This document shows, in pieces, positions 1 through 7,703 of a stretch of 64,000 nucleotides of DNA. The first letter of the stretch is position 1. The number at the start of each line of letters is the position of its first letter. The notes under the pieces are model-generated. The model made no database searches. It saw only the letters and a program-made list of their open reading frames with translations, and was not told the origin of the DNA. A program made the position numbers and the translations under genes. The DNA comes from Bacillota bacterium (GTDB lineage Bacteria > Bacillota_A > Clostridia > Christensenellales > Aristaeellaceae), in NCBI GenBank assembly GCA_023421735.1, contig JAEZSP010000022.1:62001-126000 (forward strand), in the 5' to 3' direction.

Positions 1-540
1 GGCGCGCCGACATTGCCTTCGTCCATCAATCCCGCCGATTATACGACAACCGGCACGCCGAGCAGTCCGAACGGCGTTACCACGATGCCCAAGTCGCTCG
101 CATCGACCACATCGAGCATCGGAAGCAACGCCACGAATGCGGAAAAAATCGAGTACGTCATCTATGTGGCGCAGAATCAGCTTGGCAAGCCCTATATCTA
201 TGGCACCGCCGGCCCGAATTCGTTCGATTGCTCGGGTTTGACGACCTACGCGTACCGCAAGGTCAATATCTCGCTTGGCCGATCTGCCTACGCGCAGGGC
301 TATGAGTCCACGACCGGCGCCAAGATTGAGTCGATCGACGATTTGAAGCGCGGCGACATCGTCTGCTTCAATACGATTTCCGACTCCGATCTTTCCGATC
401 ACGTCGGCATTTACCTGGGCGGCGGTTACTTCATTCAGGCCTCGTCCGGCACCAGCAATGGCAAACAGGTCTGCATCTCAAGCATCACCACCGGTTATTA
501 TAACCGCGTTTTTTCCTGGGCGCGCAGGCCGCTGGATTAG
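1..540 (+). CDS. NlpC/P60 family cell-wall endopeptidase (C-terminal part, 5' truncated)
   Basis: The frame is open to the left edge, so the true start lies outside the window; a TTG at 13 is probably internal. A Ser/Thr/Pro-rich linker (to about residue 45) leads into an NlpC/P60 domain. The catalytic Cys sits in FDCSGL, the His in SDHVGIYLG, and the domain ends in a typical RVFSWARRPLD tail. The family cleaves D-gamma-glutamyl-diamino acid bonds in peptidoglycan. The linker suggests a secreted protein with missing N-terminal modules such as SH3 or LysM. It is followed by a strong intrinsic terminator (623-666) and faces a converging gene. The family call is secure; the exact role (hydrolase in growth, sporulation or germination) is open. 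Confidence 0.9.
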   Translation, partial: GAPTLPSSINPADYTTTGTPSSPNGVTTMPKSLASTTSSIGSNATNAEKIEYVIYVAQNQLGKPYIYGTAGPNSFDCSGLTTYAYRKVNISLGRSAYAQGYESTTGAKIESIDDLKRGDIVCFNTISDSDLSDHVGIYLGGGYFIQASSGTSNGKQVCISSITTGYYNRVFSWARRPLD

Positions 541-622
541 GCACGGCGAAGGTTTTGCTGCCCACACCCCCCAGGTGCAAGCGCTCTTTGATCCCGATAA
601 CCGGGTCAATCGATTGCGATGG

Positions 623-666
623 TCGGATTGCGCGGGAGTATCCCGCGCAATCCGATTTTGCGTTTT
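623..666 (+). terminator. Rho-independent terminator of the NlpC/P60 gene
   Basis: A perfect 15-bp inverted repeat (623-637 with 641-655) with a 3-nt GTA loop is followed by TTTTGCGTTTT. It lies between converging genes and fits termination of the plus-strand gene. Confidence 0.85.
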
Positions 667-680
667 GGAAAGCGGCACAT

Positions 681-719
681 GAAAAGGCGCCCGTCCGGAC
701 TGAAAGCCCGGACGGACGC
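681..719 (-). terminator. Terminator of the Gfo/Idh/MocA oxidoreductase gene
   Basis: Arms 687-698 and 708-719 form an 11-bp stem with one mismatch. Read on the minus strand it is followed by CTTTTC (from 686 downward). A T-rich stretch also follows on the plus strand (721-735), so it may act in both directions. Confidence 0.7.
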
Positions 720-734
720 TTGATTTTTCTGGTT

Positions 735-1784
735 TTAGATTTCGTAGACGCGCTCGTCCCACACGGATACGCGGGTTCCGGTACGCGCGGAGACGTAGCA
801 TGCGAGCACGAGGCGCAGGGAATTGCGGCCGTCCTCGACGCTGCACACGGGTTCCCCACCGCACAAAAACTGCGCCAGCTGGACGCCCTGGTTGTAAATG
901 CGCTCGCCGTGACCCTTCGGGCTGGGGATGTCCGAAATAGTCCAATCGGCGTCGGGCTTCACATACCACTTGAGGCCGGGCTTGCCCTCATGGGGGAGCC
1001 TGGTACTGGGACCGTCGACAAAGTACTGCTGAATGGAACCCTTGTCGCCGTACACCTCGGTGCCAATCTCGGCGGCCGTTGTGGTAAATTGGCAGGAAAT
1101 GTCCGCGATCATTCCGTCCGCGTACTTGTAAAGCGCGATACCGGTGTCGTTGGGCACCTTGGGGTTGATCATCGAACTCATTTCGCAGCTCACGGTCTCG
1201 GGCATGCCAAAGATCCAGTTCATCATGTCGATGGGGTGGGAGGAATCGTCCGCAAAGATGTCGCGGTTCAGTTCCGGATCGGCATGCCAAAGGGACTCGA
1301 AGTTCCCCATGTCCTGTGTTGCGAGGGCGTGCCGCCTGCGGTAAACGGTCAGCGTCCCCAGCTCTCCGGATTCAATCAGTTCCTTAATCTTGATGTTCTG
1401 CGGATCGCAGCGCATCTGCCAGCCCATCGTAAAGCGCACGCCGGCCTTTTTGACCGCGTCAACGATGCGGTCTGCGTCCTTCATCGTGAGCGCCATGGGC
1501 TTGTAAAGGATGATATCCTTGCCTGCTGCTGCGGCAATCTCCACCATGTCGGGGTGGAATTTCGTCTCGCAGGACACGACGACCGCCTGAATGCCCGATG
1601 CCAATAGCGCCTCGGTCGTCTCATAGGGCTGCGCGTCCAGCTTCGCGCATGCGTCCTTGCAGCGTGCAGGATCACGATCCCAGCCGCCCACGATCTTGAC
1701 GCCCAGTTCCGGATGTTCCAACCAGTTCTTCCCGTATGCCATCACATGTCCGTGGGCAAATCCCAGTACGCCAACCTTTATCAT
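735..1784 (-). CDS. Gfo/Idh/MocA family NAD(P)-dependent oxidoreductase
   Basis: A 349-residue protein. The N-terminal Rossmann fold opens MIKVGVLGFAHGHVMAYGKN, and a later Lys sits in the EKP-like position of this family as YKPMALTMKDADRI. The C-terminal half is the usual alpha/beta substrate domain, with W and H residues around SSHPIDMMNWIFG. Members oxidise or reduce sugars and inositols with NAD(P). I chose the ATG at 1784 because GGGGG lies 7 nt upstream and the nucleotide-binding motif begins there; a longer frame from 1826 adds 14 unconserved residues. It is monocistronic, with its own promoter at 1815-1843 and terminator at 687-719. The substrate cannot be read from the sequence. Confidence 0.9.
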   Translation of the reverse strand: MIKVGVLGFAHGHVMAYGKNWLEHPELGVKIVGGWDRDPARCKDACAKLDAQPYETTEALLASGIQAVVVSCETKFHPDMVEIAAAAGKDIILYKPMALTMKDADRIVDAVKKAGVRFTMGWQMRCDPQNIKIKELIESGELGTLTVYRRRHALATQDMGNFESLWHADPELNRDIFADDSSHPIDMMNWIFGMPETVSCEMSSMINPKVPNDTGIALYKYADGMIADISCQFTTTAAEIGTEVYGDKGSIQQYFVDGPSTRLPHEGKPGLKWYVKPDADWTISDIPSPKGHGERIYNQGVQLAQFLCGGEPVCSVEDGRNSLRLVLACYVSARTGTRVSVWDERVYEI

Positions 1785-1814
1785 ATGAATACCCCCGTGT
1801 TTTCCTTTTGTGAA

Positions 1815-1843
1815 ATTATACCTCATTCAACGTATCATGACAA
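1815..1843 (-). promoter_or_regulatory. Sigma-A type promoter of the oxidoreductase gene
   Basis: On the minus strand TTGTCA (1838-1843) and TATAAT (1815-1820) are separated by exactly 17 nt, about 30 nt upstream of the gene at 1784. Confidence 0.8.
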
Positions 1844-1925
1844 GCGTTTGGCCCATTTCACAACGGATAAAGACAAGTACGGCGCCCCTCGGCTATGCCC
1901 CGGAAGCGCCGATACGCCTTTGTGT

Positions 1926-4268
1926 TCAGGAAGGATTGGTCGTTGCATCTCCCGCTTCCTGAATCGCCTTCTTCAACGTCGTCTCGAAAAAATCGCACAA
2001 CTCGGTTGCGAATTCGGCGTTTGTCGCCTCGGTCAATATATGGCATTCGGGACGCGTTTCGTCGGGCGCAATCCAGGCCCAACCGTTTTCGCGCCGAACC
2101 CATAACCCGCCCTCGCTCTCGATATCCTTTTCGCGTTCTGCGAGCGTACGCAAAACCTTTCCGCGCATCTCGTCGTCCAGATGCACCGACCGCGTCATGC
2201 GGTGTACGTGCGGCATGCCTGCCGCCCATTGTTCAAGCGCCGTCTCCTGCGCGGTCAGCGCGGAGATCGCCGCAAGGGCGAAATAGATGCCGTCTGTCGC
2301 AATCCGAAACTGCCCCGGATATCCCTCCGCCAGCGCCCGTTCCCAGACGGGCCGCGCCGCACCTGCGTATCGTACGCGCGCGCCGTATTTTTCCGCCAGA
2401 TCCCCTATTGCACGCGTGGTCTGCATGCCCGCGACCAACTCCGCCTCGCCACGCTCGAGGTTTACCCATGCGGCCAGCATCTGCGTCTCCGGTTCGGAGA
2501 GTTTCTGCTCACCAAAGGAGAAGGTCGCGCATCCGCCGTCGTCTGAGAGCCATACGCCGATCTCGCCTTTGCCCAGCTCCATCATCTCCTCCTCCCATTC
2601 CGCGCGCACCAAAACGCCCGCGCGCTGGAATGCCCGCTCCGCCAGCGAGAGAAGGTACGGATCGGCCGCGTACACCGCGACGGGCGGTGCCTTCTTCGGT
2701 TCCGCCAGAAACGCAGATGCCAGCATCGCCACATAGGCGTGCTCGCTGCGCCCCGATTGCGTGACCGGGTGCGTGATCCCCGAGAAGGGCTGCGGATAGT
2801 CCTGCCGCGAGAGAAGCGAGCATAGCGCGCGCTGATCCGCGAGCGAAAGCGCGCATCCGTCGGCTGCGAACGGCGTTACAAACGACGATCCCGCCAGCAG
2901 CGCCCCATCCACGCGCATCAGCCCCAACGCATAGCGCAGCTGAGGTTCGGTACACACGCCGGCATCGAGCACCCGCGCTCCCTGCGCCATGAGGCCCGAT
3001 GCGCAGCCGTGCCAGATCGCGGCCGCTACCGCCGACGGCGCGCGCGCCAGGAGCACCTCGCGCGGCTTTTTGAGCGCGGTATATGCCTGCGCGGCGCGCA
3101 ATGCCTCCATGGGTCCCTTCGCGCGCATCGCACCCATTTGAAAACAACCCGTCTGGTTTGCCCAGCCCCAGATGACGTTCGCGTCCGGGATGGTCGCGTC
3201 CGGAACCCTCTTGCCCGGCCAGACGCTGATGCCCGGCAGAAGTTCCGCATCCGTACCCAATACCGCGCCCGCGCCGATCACGCAGTTTTCAAACGCCCGC
3301 GCGCACACGCCCAGAACTGCCCCGCGCGCCAGAACGCACCCGCGTGCCTCTGCGCCTGAAAGGAGTTGTGCTTCGCGCCACAGAACGCCGCGCTTGATGG
3401 ATGCATAATCGTCCACGCGCGCGCCCGCGCCGATCACCGAATGCGCGCCAACCTTCGCATTTTTTCCGATCACCGCACCCGCGCCAATGAAACACGGCTG
3501 TTCAATTTTCGCGTCTTCGTGGATGATCGCATCCGGATGGACGCCCGCTGCGAGTCCCGGCAAGTCGATCTTGCCGTCCAACGCATCCCGGCATACCATC
3601 AGATATGCCTCCACATCCCCGATGTCGCACCAGTACCCCTCGGTTACGAACCCAAACAACCCGCCCTCCTGCGCCATGCGCGGGAAAAGCTCGCGCCCGA
3701 AGTCATAAGGACCTTCCGGCACCAGATCGAGCACTTCCGGCTCAAGGATGTAGATTCCCGTGTTCACCGCGTCCGAGACGACCTCGCCCCAGCCGGGTTT
3801 TTCGTAAAACCGCGTGATCCGCCCGTTCGTGTCCGTCATCACCAATCCATAGGCCATGGGATTTGCGACGCGCTTGAGGATCATCGTCGCCTTGGCGCCC
3901 TTTTCTCGGTGATACGCCAGCGCAGCCGATAAATCCGCGTCCGTCACCCCGTCGCCGGAGAGCACGCAAAACGTCTCGTCCAGAAAATCGCGCGCCTTCT
4001 TGACCCCACCCGCGGTACCCAGCGGCGTGCGCTCCGTGTAGTAACTGAGCGAGATGTCGAATCGCGCCCCGTCCCCAAAGTAATCCGAAATCCGCTCCGG
4101 CAGATAGCCCAGCGTGGCGGCTGCCTCCGCGACGCCGTGCCGCCGAAGGAGCGCCAACGCGTATTCCATCACGGGCCTGTCCATCAGCCGCATCATGGGC
4201 TTCGGACAGTCGCAGGTGAGCGGCCTCAGCCGCGTGCCCTCGCCGCCCGCCATGATGATCGCCTTCAT
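1926..4268 (-). CDS. NDP-sugar pyrophosphorylase fused to a degenerate phosphomannomutase-like domain
   Basis: A 780-residue fusion. Residues 1-235 are a nucleotidyltransferase (MAGGEGTRLRPLT, CPKPMMRLMDRPVMEYAL, SGDGVTDADL), resembling mannose-1-phosphate guanylyltransferase. About 245-370 are hexapeptide (left-handed beta-helix) repeats. About 385-770 follow the phosphohexomutase fold, but the key loops are lost: the TASHNP phosphoserine loop reads SSFVTPFAADG (about 461-471) and the DGDxDR metal loop reads LSDDGGCATF. The C-terminal phosphate loop is partly kept as PDETRP (about 735). ATG 4268 has GGAGGG 5 nt upstream. The first domain probably makes a nucleotide sugar for surface glycans; mutase activity is doubtful. 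An attenuator-like leader precedes it. Confidence 0.85.
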   Translation of the reverse strand: MKAIIMAGGEGTRLRPLTCDCPKPMMRLMDRPVMEYALALLRRHGVAEAAATLGYLPERISDYFGDGARFDISLSYYTERTPLGTAGGVKKARDFLDETFCVLSGDGVTDADLSAALAYHREKGAKATMILKRVANPMAYGLVMTDTNGRITRFYEKPGWGEVVSDAVNTGIYILEPEVLDLVPEGPYDFGRELFPRMAQEGGLFGFVTEGYWCDIGDVEAYLMVCRDALDGKIDLPGLAAGVHPDAIIHEDAKIEQPCFIGAGAVIGKNAKVGAHSVIGAGARVDDYASIKRGVLWREAQLLSGAEARGCVLARGAVLGVCARAFENCVIGAGAVLGTDAELLPGISVWPGKRVPDATIPDANVIWGWANQTGCFQMGAMRAKGPMEALRAAQAYTALKKPREVLLARAPSAVAAAIWHGCASGLMAQGARVLDAGVCTEPQLRYALGLMRVDGALLAGSSFVTPFAADGCALSLADQRALCSLLSRQDYPQPFSGITHPVTQSGRSEHAYVAMLASAFLAEPKKAPPVAVYAADPYLLSLAERAFQRAGVLVRAEWEEEMMELGKGEIGVWLSDDGGCATFSFGEQKLSEPETQMLAAWVNLERGEAELVAGMQTTRAIGDLAEKYGARVRYAGAARPVWERALAEGYPGQFRIATDGIYFALAAISALTAQETALEQWAAGMPHVHRMTRSVHLDDEMRGKVLRTLAEREKDIESEGGLWVRRENGWAWIAPDETRPECHILTEATNAEFATELCDFFETTLKKAIQEAGDATTNPS

Positions 4269-4277
4269 AGAAACCCT

Positions 4278-4369
4278 CCAAAAAAAGAAAAATACCGCAA
4301 TATTCATGCGGTATTCCACGGAGGGGAAGGGGCGGGAATCCCCGCCCTTTTATGACACCGCATCAATAT
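4278..4369 (-). promoter_or_regulatory. Attenuator-like leader: terminator plus competing antiterminator before the nucleotidyltransferase gene
   Basis: On the minus strand an 8-bp hairpin (arms 4307-4314 and 4292-4299) is followed by a U-rich run (about 4291-4279) that directly abuts the GGAGGG ribosome binding site. An upstream segment (4369-4355) can pair with 4314-4300 over 14 bp with one mismatch, which would break the terminator. A GC-rich hairpin (4330-4347) sits between. There is no room for a promoter between terminator and gene, so transcription must pass through it. Confidence 0.6.
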
Positions 4370-4410
4370 CTATGCGATAGTTTGTCCCCGTTTGTCTGGA
4401 ATCATTCCGT

Positions 4411-5778
4411 TTACAGAATGTATTTTTTCACATCCTTGGCGCGAATCTCGTCCGCGAGTTGACGTCTGACGTATTCGTCGTCCACATCCATGATGACTTC
4501 CGGCGCGTCACCGCCGCCCGCGTTGAATGCGATGTCGGAAAGAATCGCCTCCATGATGGTGTGGAGCCTGCGCGCCCCGATGTTCTCGCTCGTCTCGTTC
4601 GCCTGCCAGGCAAAGCGCGCGATCTCCTGCACCGCCGTGTCCTTGAAGTTGATCGTCACGTTGTCCACGCCCAGAAGCAACTGGTACTGCCGCACGAGCG
4701 CGTTCTCCGGCTGCGTCAGAATCCGCGCGTAGTCGTCCACCGACAGGGGTTTCAGATCCACCCGAACCGGGAAGCGCCCCTGCAATTCGGGGATCAGGTC
4801 TGTGACCTTTGAGACGTGAAATGCACCGGCCGCGATAAAGAGCATGTGATCGGTCTTCACCGGTCCATATTTGGTGTTGACCGTCGAGCCTTCCACGATG
4901 GGAAGAATGTCCCGCTGCACGCCCTCACGAGAGACGTCAGGCCCGCCCGACGAACCTCGGCCCGCAACCTTGTCGATCTCGTCGATGAACACCATGCCGT
5001 CCTGCTCCGCGCGCATGATCGCTTCGGAGTATACGGCGTCCATGTCGATCATGTTCTGCTCTTCCTCGGCGAGCAAAATCCGGCGCGCCTCGCGCACCTC
5101 GACGCGGCGCATTTTCGTCTTCTTGGGCATGATGGAACCCAGCATATCGCCCATGTTGAGATCGGTTCCTGGAATCTCGCCCTTCGGTGCGGTTTCCTCA
5201 ACCTCGATTTCGACCAGCATGTGTTCCAGATCCCCGCGCCTGAGCTGCTCTTTCACGCTCCCGACGCGCACGGCAAGTTTGTCGCGCTCCTCGGGCGGCA
5301 GTTCCGGCTCCTTGGGCTTGTTGCCTAGGAGGATGTCGATGGGATTCGTCTTTTTTTGCTTTTGCGGCCGCGCGATGAGATCCGCCAACTTGTCTTCGAC
5401 GCTCGCCTCCGCGCCCGCGCGGATGCGTTCGATGTGCTCTTCCTTTACAAGCCGAATCGCCGCCTCGAGAAGATCGCGCACGATGGACTCTACGTCGCGC
5501 CCCACATAACCCACTTCTGTAAACTTCGTTGCCTCGACCTTCACAAACGGCGCGTCCACCAGCTTCGCCAGCCGCCGTGCGATCTCGGTCTTGCCGACGC
5601 CCGTTGGCCCCACCATCAGGATGTTCTTGGGCGTCACTTCGTCGCGGATGTCGTCCGGCAGCATGGCTCGGCGATAGCGGTTCCGAAGGGCCACGGCCAC
5701 GGCCCTTTTGGCCGGATCCTGCCCGATGATATATCTGTCAAGCTCCCGCACAATTTCGCGGGGCGTCAATGTCAACAT
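4411..5778 (-). CDS. hslU: HslU, ATPase/unfoldase subunit of the HslUV (ClpYQ) protease
   Basis: A 455-residue AAA+ protein beginning MLTLTPREIVRELDRYIIGQ. Walker A is GPTGVGKTEIAR, Walker B is MVFIDEIDK, and the I-domain lies between them (about 110-240). The C-terminus GVDNVTINF..ARRLHTIMEAIL ends in KDVKKYIL, the tail that inserts into HslV. It unfolds substrates and feeds them to the HslV chamber in the cytoplasm. ATG 5778 was chosen because AGGAGG lies upstream and the stop of hslV is 11 nt away, so both are co-transcribed. The codY gene often found next in Bacillota is absent. Length is normal. Confidence 0.97.
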   Translation of the reverse strand: MLTLTPREIVRELDRYIIGQDPAKRAVAVALRNRYRRAMLPDDIRDEVTPKNILMVGPTGVGKTEIARRLAKLVDAPFVKVEATKFTEVGYVGRDVESIVRDLLEAAIRLVKEEHIERIRAGAEASVEDKLADLIARPQKQKKTNPIDILLGNKPKEPELPPEERDKLAVRVGSVKEQLRRGDLEHMLVEIEVEETAPKGEIPGTDLNMGDMLGSIMPKKTKMRRVEVREARRILLAEEEQNMIDMDAVYSEAIMRAEQDGMVFIDEIDKVAGRGSSGGPDVSREGVQRDILPIVEGSTVNTKYGPVKTDHMLFIAAGAFHVSKVTDLIPELQGRFPVRVDLKPLSVDDYARILTQPENALVRQYQLLLGVDNVTINFKDTAVQEIARFAWQANETSENIGARRLHTIMEAILSDIAFNAGGGDAPEVIMDVDDEYVRRQLADEIRAKDVKKYIL

Positions 5779-5789
5779 GCCGCGCCTCC

Positions 5790-6320
5790 TCACACCGTCT
5801 CGACGGTAATGTTGTCGTTTGTGAACACGCAAATGTCGGATGCGATTTTCAGCGCCTTGTAGGCGATGTCCTTCGCCGGCAAATCCGTGTTCTCGATCAG
5901 CGCGCGCGCCGCGGATAGCGCGTAGTTCCCGCCCGAACCGATGGCCAGTACGCCGCCATCCGGCTCGATCACTTCGCCCGTGCCCGAAATCAGCATCAGG
6001 TTTTCGCCGTCCGCGCATAAAAGCATCGCCTCAAGCTTGCGCATGGCGCGATCCATGCGCCAATCCTGCGCCAATTCCACCGCAGCGCGCGGCAGATTGC
6101 CCGAGTATTGCGTGAGCTTATCTTCAAATTTTTCGCACAGCGCGAATGCGTCCGCGACGGAGCCTGCAAATCCCACCACGACTTTTCCGCCGTAAATTCT
6201 GCGCACTTTTTTCGCGGTGCCCTTCATGATGACCGATTCGCCCATCGTAACCTGCCCGTCGCCGGCGATGGCGGTCACTCCGTCGCGCCGTACGGCGCAG
6301 ATGGTCGTTCCCTTGAACAT
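5790..6320 (-). CDS. hslV: HslV, proteolytic subunit of the HslUV protease
   Basis: A 176-residue threonine protease of the proteasome-beta fold. The start [15 protein letters not shown] implies removal of a four-residue propeptide to expose Thr5. The GDGQVTMG and [10 protein letters not shown] segments are family signatures. It forms the double-hexamer chamber used by HslU. It follows trmFO on the minus strand after an 80-nt gap that contains a TATAAT-like box (around 6355) without a convincing -35, and precedes hslU by 11 nt. The xerC/codV gene usually found between trmFO and hslV is missing. Confidence 0.97.
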   Translation of the reverse strand: MFKGTTICAVRRDGVTAIAGDGQVTMGESVIMKGTAKKVRRIYGGKVVVGFAGSVADAFALCEKFEDKLTQYSGNLPRAAVELAQDWRMDRAMRKLEAMLLCADGENLMLISGTGEVIEPDGGVLAIGSGGNYALSAARALIENTDLPAKDIAYKALKIASDICVFTNDNITVETV

Positions 6321-6401
6321 GACTTTACTCTCCTTACCAAAGGTACCTACTTCTATTATAAACGAAAATCGGCGCGCCGCGCATGCTTGCGGCGTCGAAA
6401 T

Positions 6402-7703
6402 TCAGTTGAGCGACGCCGCGATCCGATCGATCGTTTCAAGCGCACGTGCGCTCAGCGCCTCATAGCGCATTTTTTTTGCGCGGATTTTTTTGTCCATGGG
6501 CTGTAATATGCCGAAATTCGCATTCATGGGCTGAAAATTGGCGGAGGGCGTGCGCACGTAGCGCTCCAGGGCGCCTAATAGCGTCTCTCCTGTGAAATCC
6601 GGTTCCGGACGTCCCGCCAAATGACAGGAGAGCCCGATCGCCGCCACAAGGCCCGATGCGGCGGACTCCACATAGCCTTCCACGCCTGAAAACTGGCCCG
6701 CAAACCGGATCGCCGCATTTTCCTTCCATGCATAGTTCGCTTGAAGCGCCGACGGCCCATCCAGATATGTATTTTTGTGCATCACCCCGTAGCGCGCGAA
6801 GAGAGCGTGCTCCAATCCGGGGATCATTGAAAACACGCGCTTTTGCTCGCCCCACTTGAGCCGCGTCTGAAAGCCCACCATGTTGTAAAGTGTTCCGGCC
6901 TCGTTTTCCTGCCGCAGCTGCACCACGGCATAGGGTTCGCGGCCCGTGCGCGGATCAATTAGACCCACGGGCTTGAGCGGCCCGAATGCCAGCGTCTGTC
7001 TGCCGCGCGACGCCAATATTTCGACGGCCAGACAGCCCTCGAACACCAGCTTCTTTTCAAAATCATGGATTTCAGCCAGCTCGGCTGATAAAAGTGCCTC
7101 ATAGAACGCGTCGTATTCTTCCTGCGACAGCGGGCAGTTCAGATAATCCGATCCCTTGTCGTAGCGGGACTGGCGAAAGACCTTTGTCATGTCGATCGAT
7201 TCTGTCTCAATGATCGGCGCCGCCGCGTCAAAAAAGTTGAGGGCGCGGATGCCCGGAAGCTGCGTGAGCGCTTCCGCGAGTGCGGGATCGGTCAACGGTC
7301 CCGTGGCGATGATGGCGGGCGCGTCCGGCAGTCTGTCAACAAGCGCGCTCTCCCGCTCGATCAGGGGATGTTCGTCGAGTGCGCGCGTCACTTCCTGTGC
7401 GAATGCTTCGCGGTCGACAGCGAGCGCCGCGCCCGCGGGCACGCGGCATTTTTCCGCAGCAGATAAGATCAGAGAATCAAACTGTTTCATTTCTGCCTTT
7501 AATAATCCCGATGCGTTTGCCAGATGCTCGGCCTTCAGGGAATTGGAGCAAACCAGCTCCGCGCAGTCCGGCAGATGATGGGCGGGGGAGTACTTTTCCG
7601 GCTTCATGTCGAGAAGGCGCACCGCGATGCCACGCCGCGCCAGCTGCCACGCCGCCTCGCTGCCCGCGAGCCCGGCGCCGACGATGGTGACCCTATTCGT
7701 CAT
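6402..7703 (-). CDS. trmFO: TrmFO, folate/FAD-dependent tRNA (uracil-54-C5)-methyltransferase
   Basis: A 433-residue flavoprotein. The N-terminal FAD motif is VTIVGAGLAGSEAAWQLARR, followed by the family-specific PAHHLPDCAELVCSNSLKAE. The C-terminal part carries NFQPMNANFGI, typical of GidA-like proteins. It uses methylenetetrahydrofolate to make T54 in tRNA. Its start overlaps the end of topA by 11 nt, so translation is probably coupled. The order dprA-topA-trmFO-hslVU matches the conserved Bacillota cluster. Length fits the family. Confidence 0.96.
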   Translation of the reverse strand: MTNRVTIVGAGLAGSEAAWQLARRGIAVRLLDMKPEKYSPAHHLPDCAELVCSNSLKAEHLANASGLLKAEMKQFDSLILSAAEKCRVPAGAALAVDREAFAQEVTRALDEHPLIERESALVDRLPDAPAIIATGPLTDPALAEALTQLPGIRALNFFDAAAPIIETESIDMTKVFRQSRYDKGSDYLNCPLSQEEYDAFYEALLSAELAEIHDFEKKLVFEGCLAVEILASRGRQTLAFGPLKPVGLIDPRTGREPYAVVQLRQENEAGTLYNMVGFQTRLKWGEQKRVFSMIPGLEHALFARYGVMHKNTYLDGPSALQANYAWKENAAIRFAGQFSGVEGYVESAASGLVAAIGLSCHLAGRPEPDFTGETLLGALERYVRTPSANFQPMNANFGILQPMDKKIRAKKMRYEALSARALETIDRIAASLN

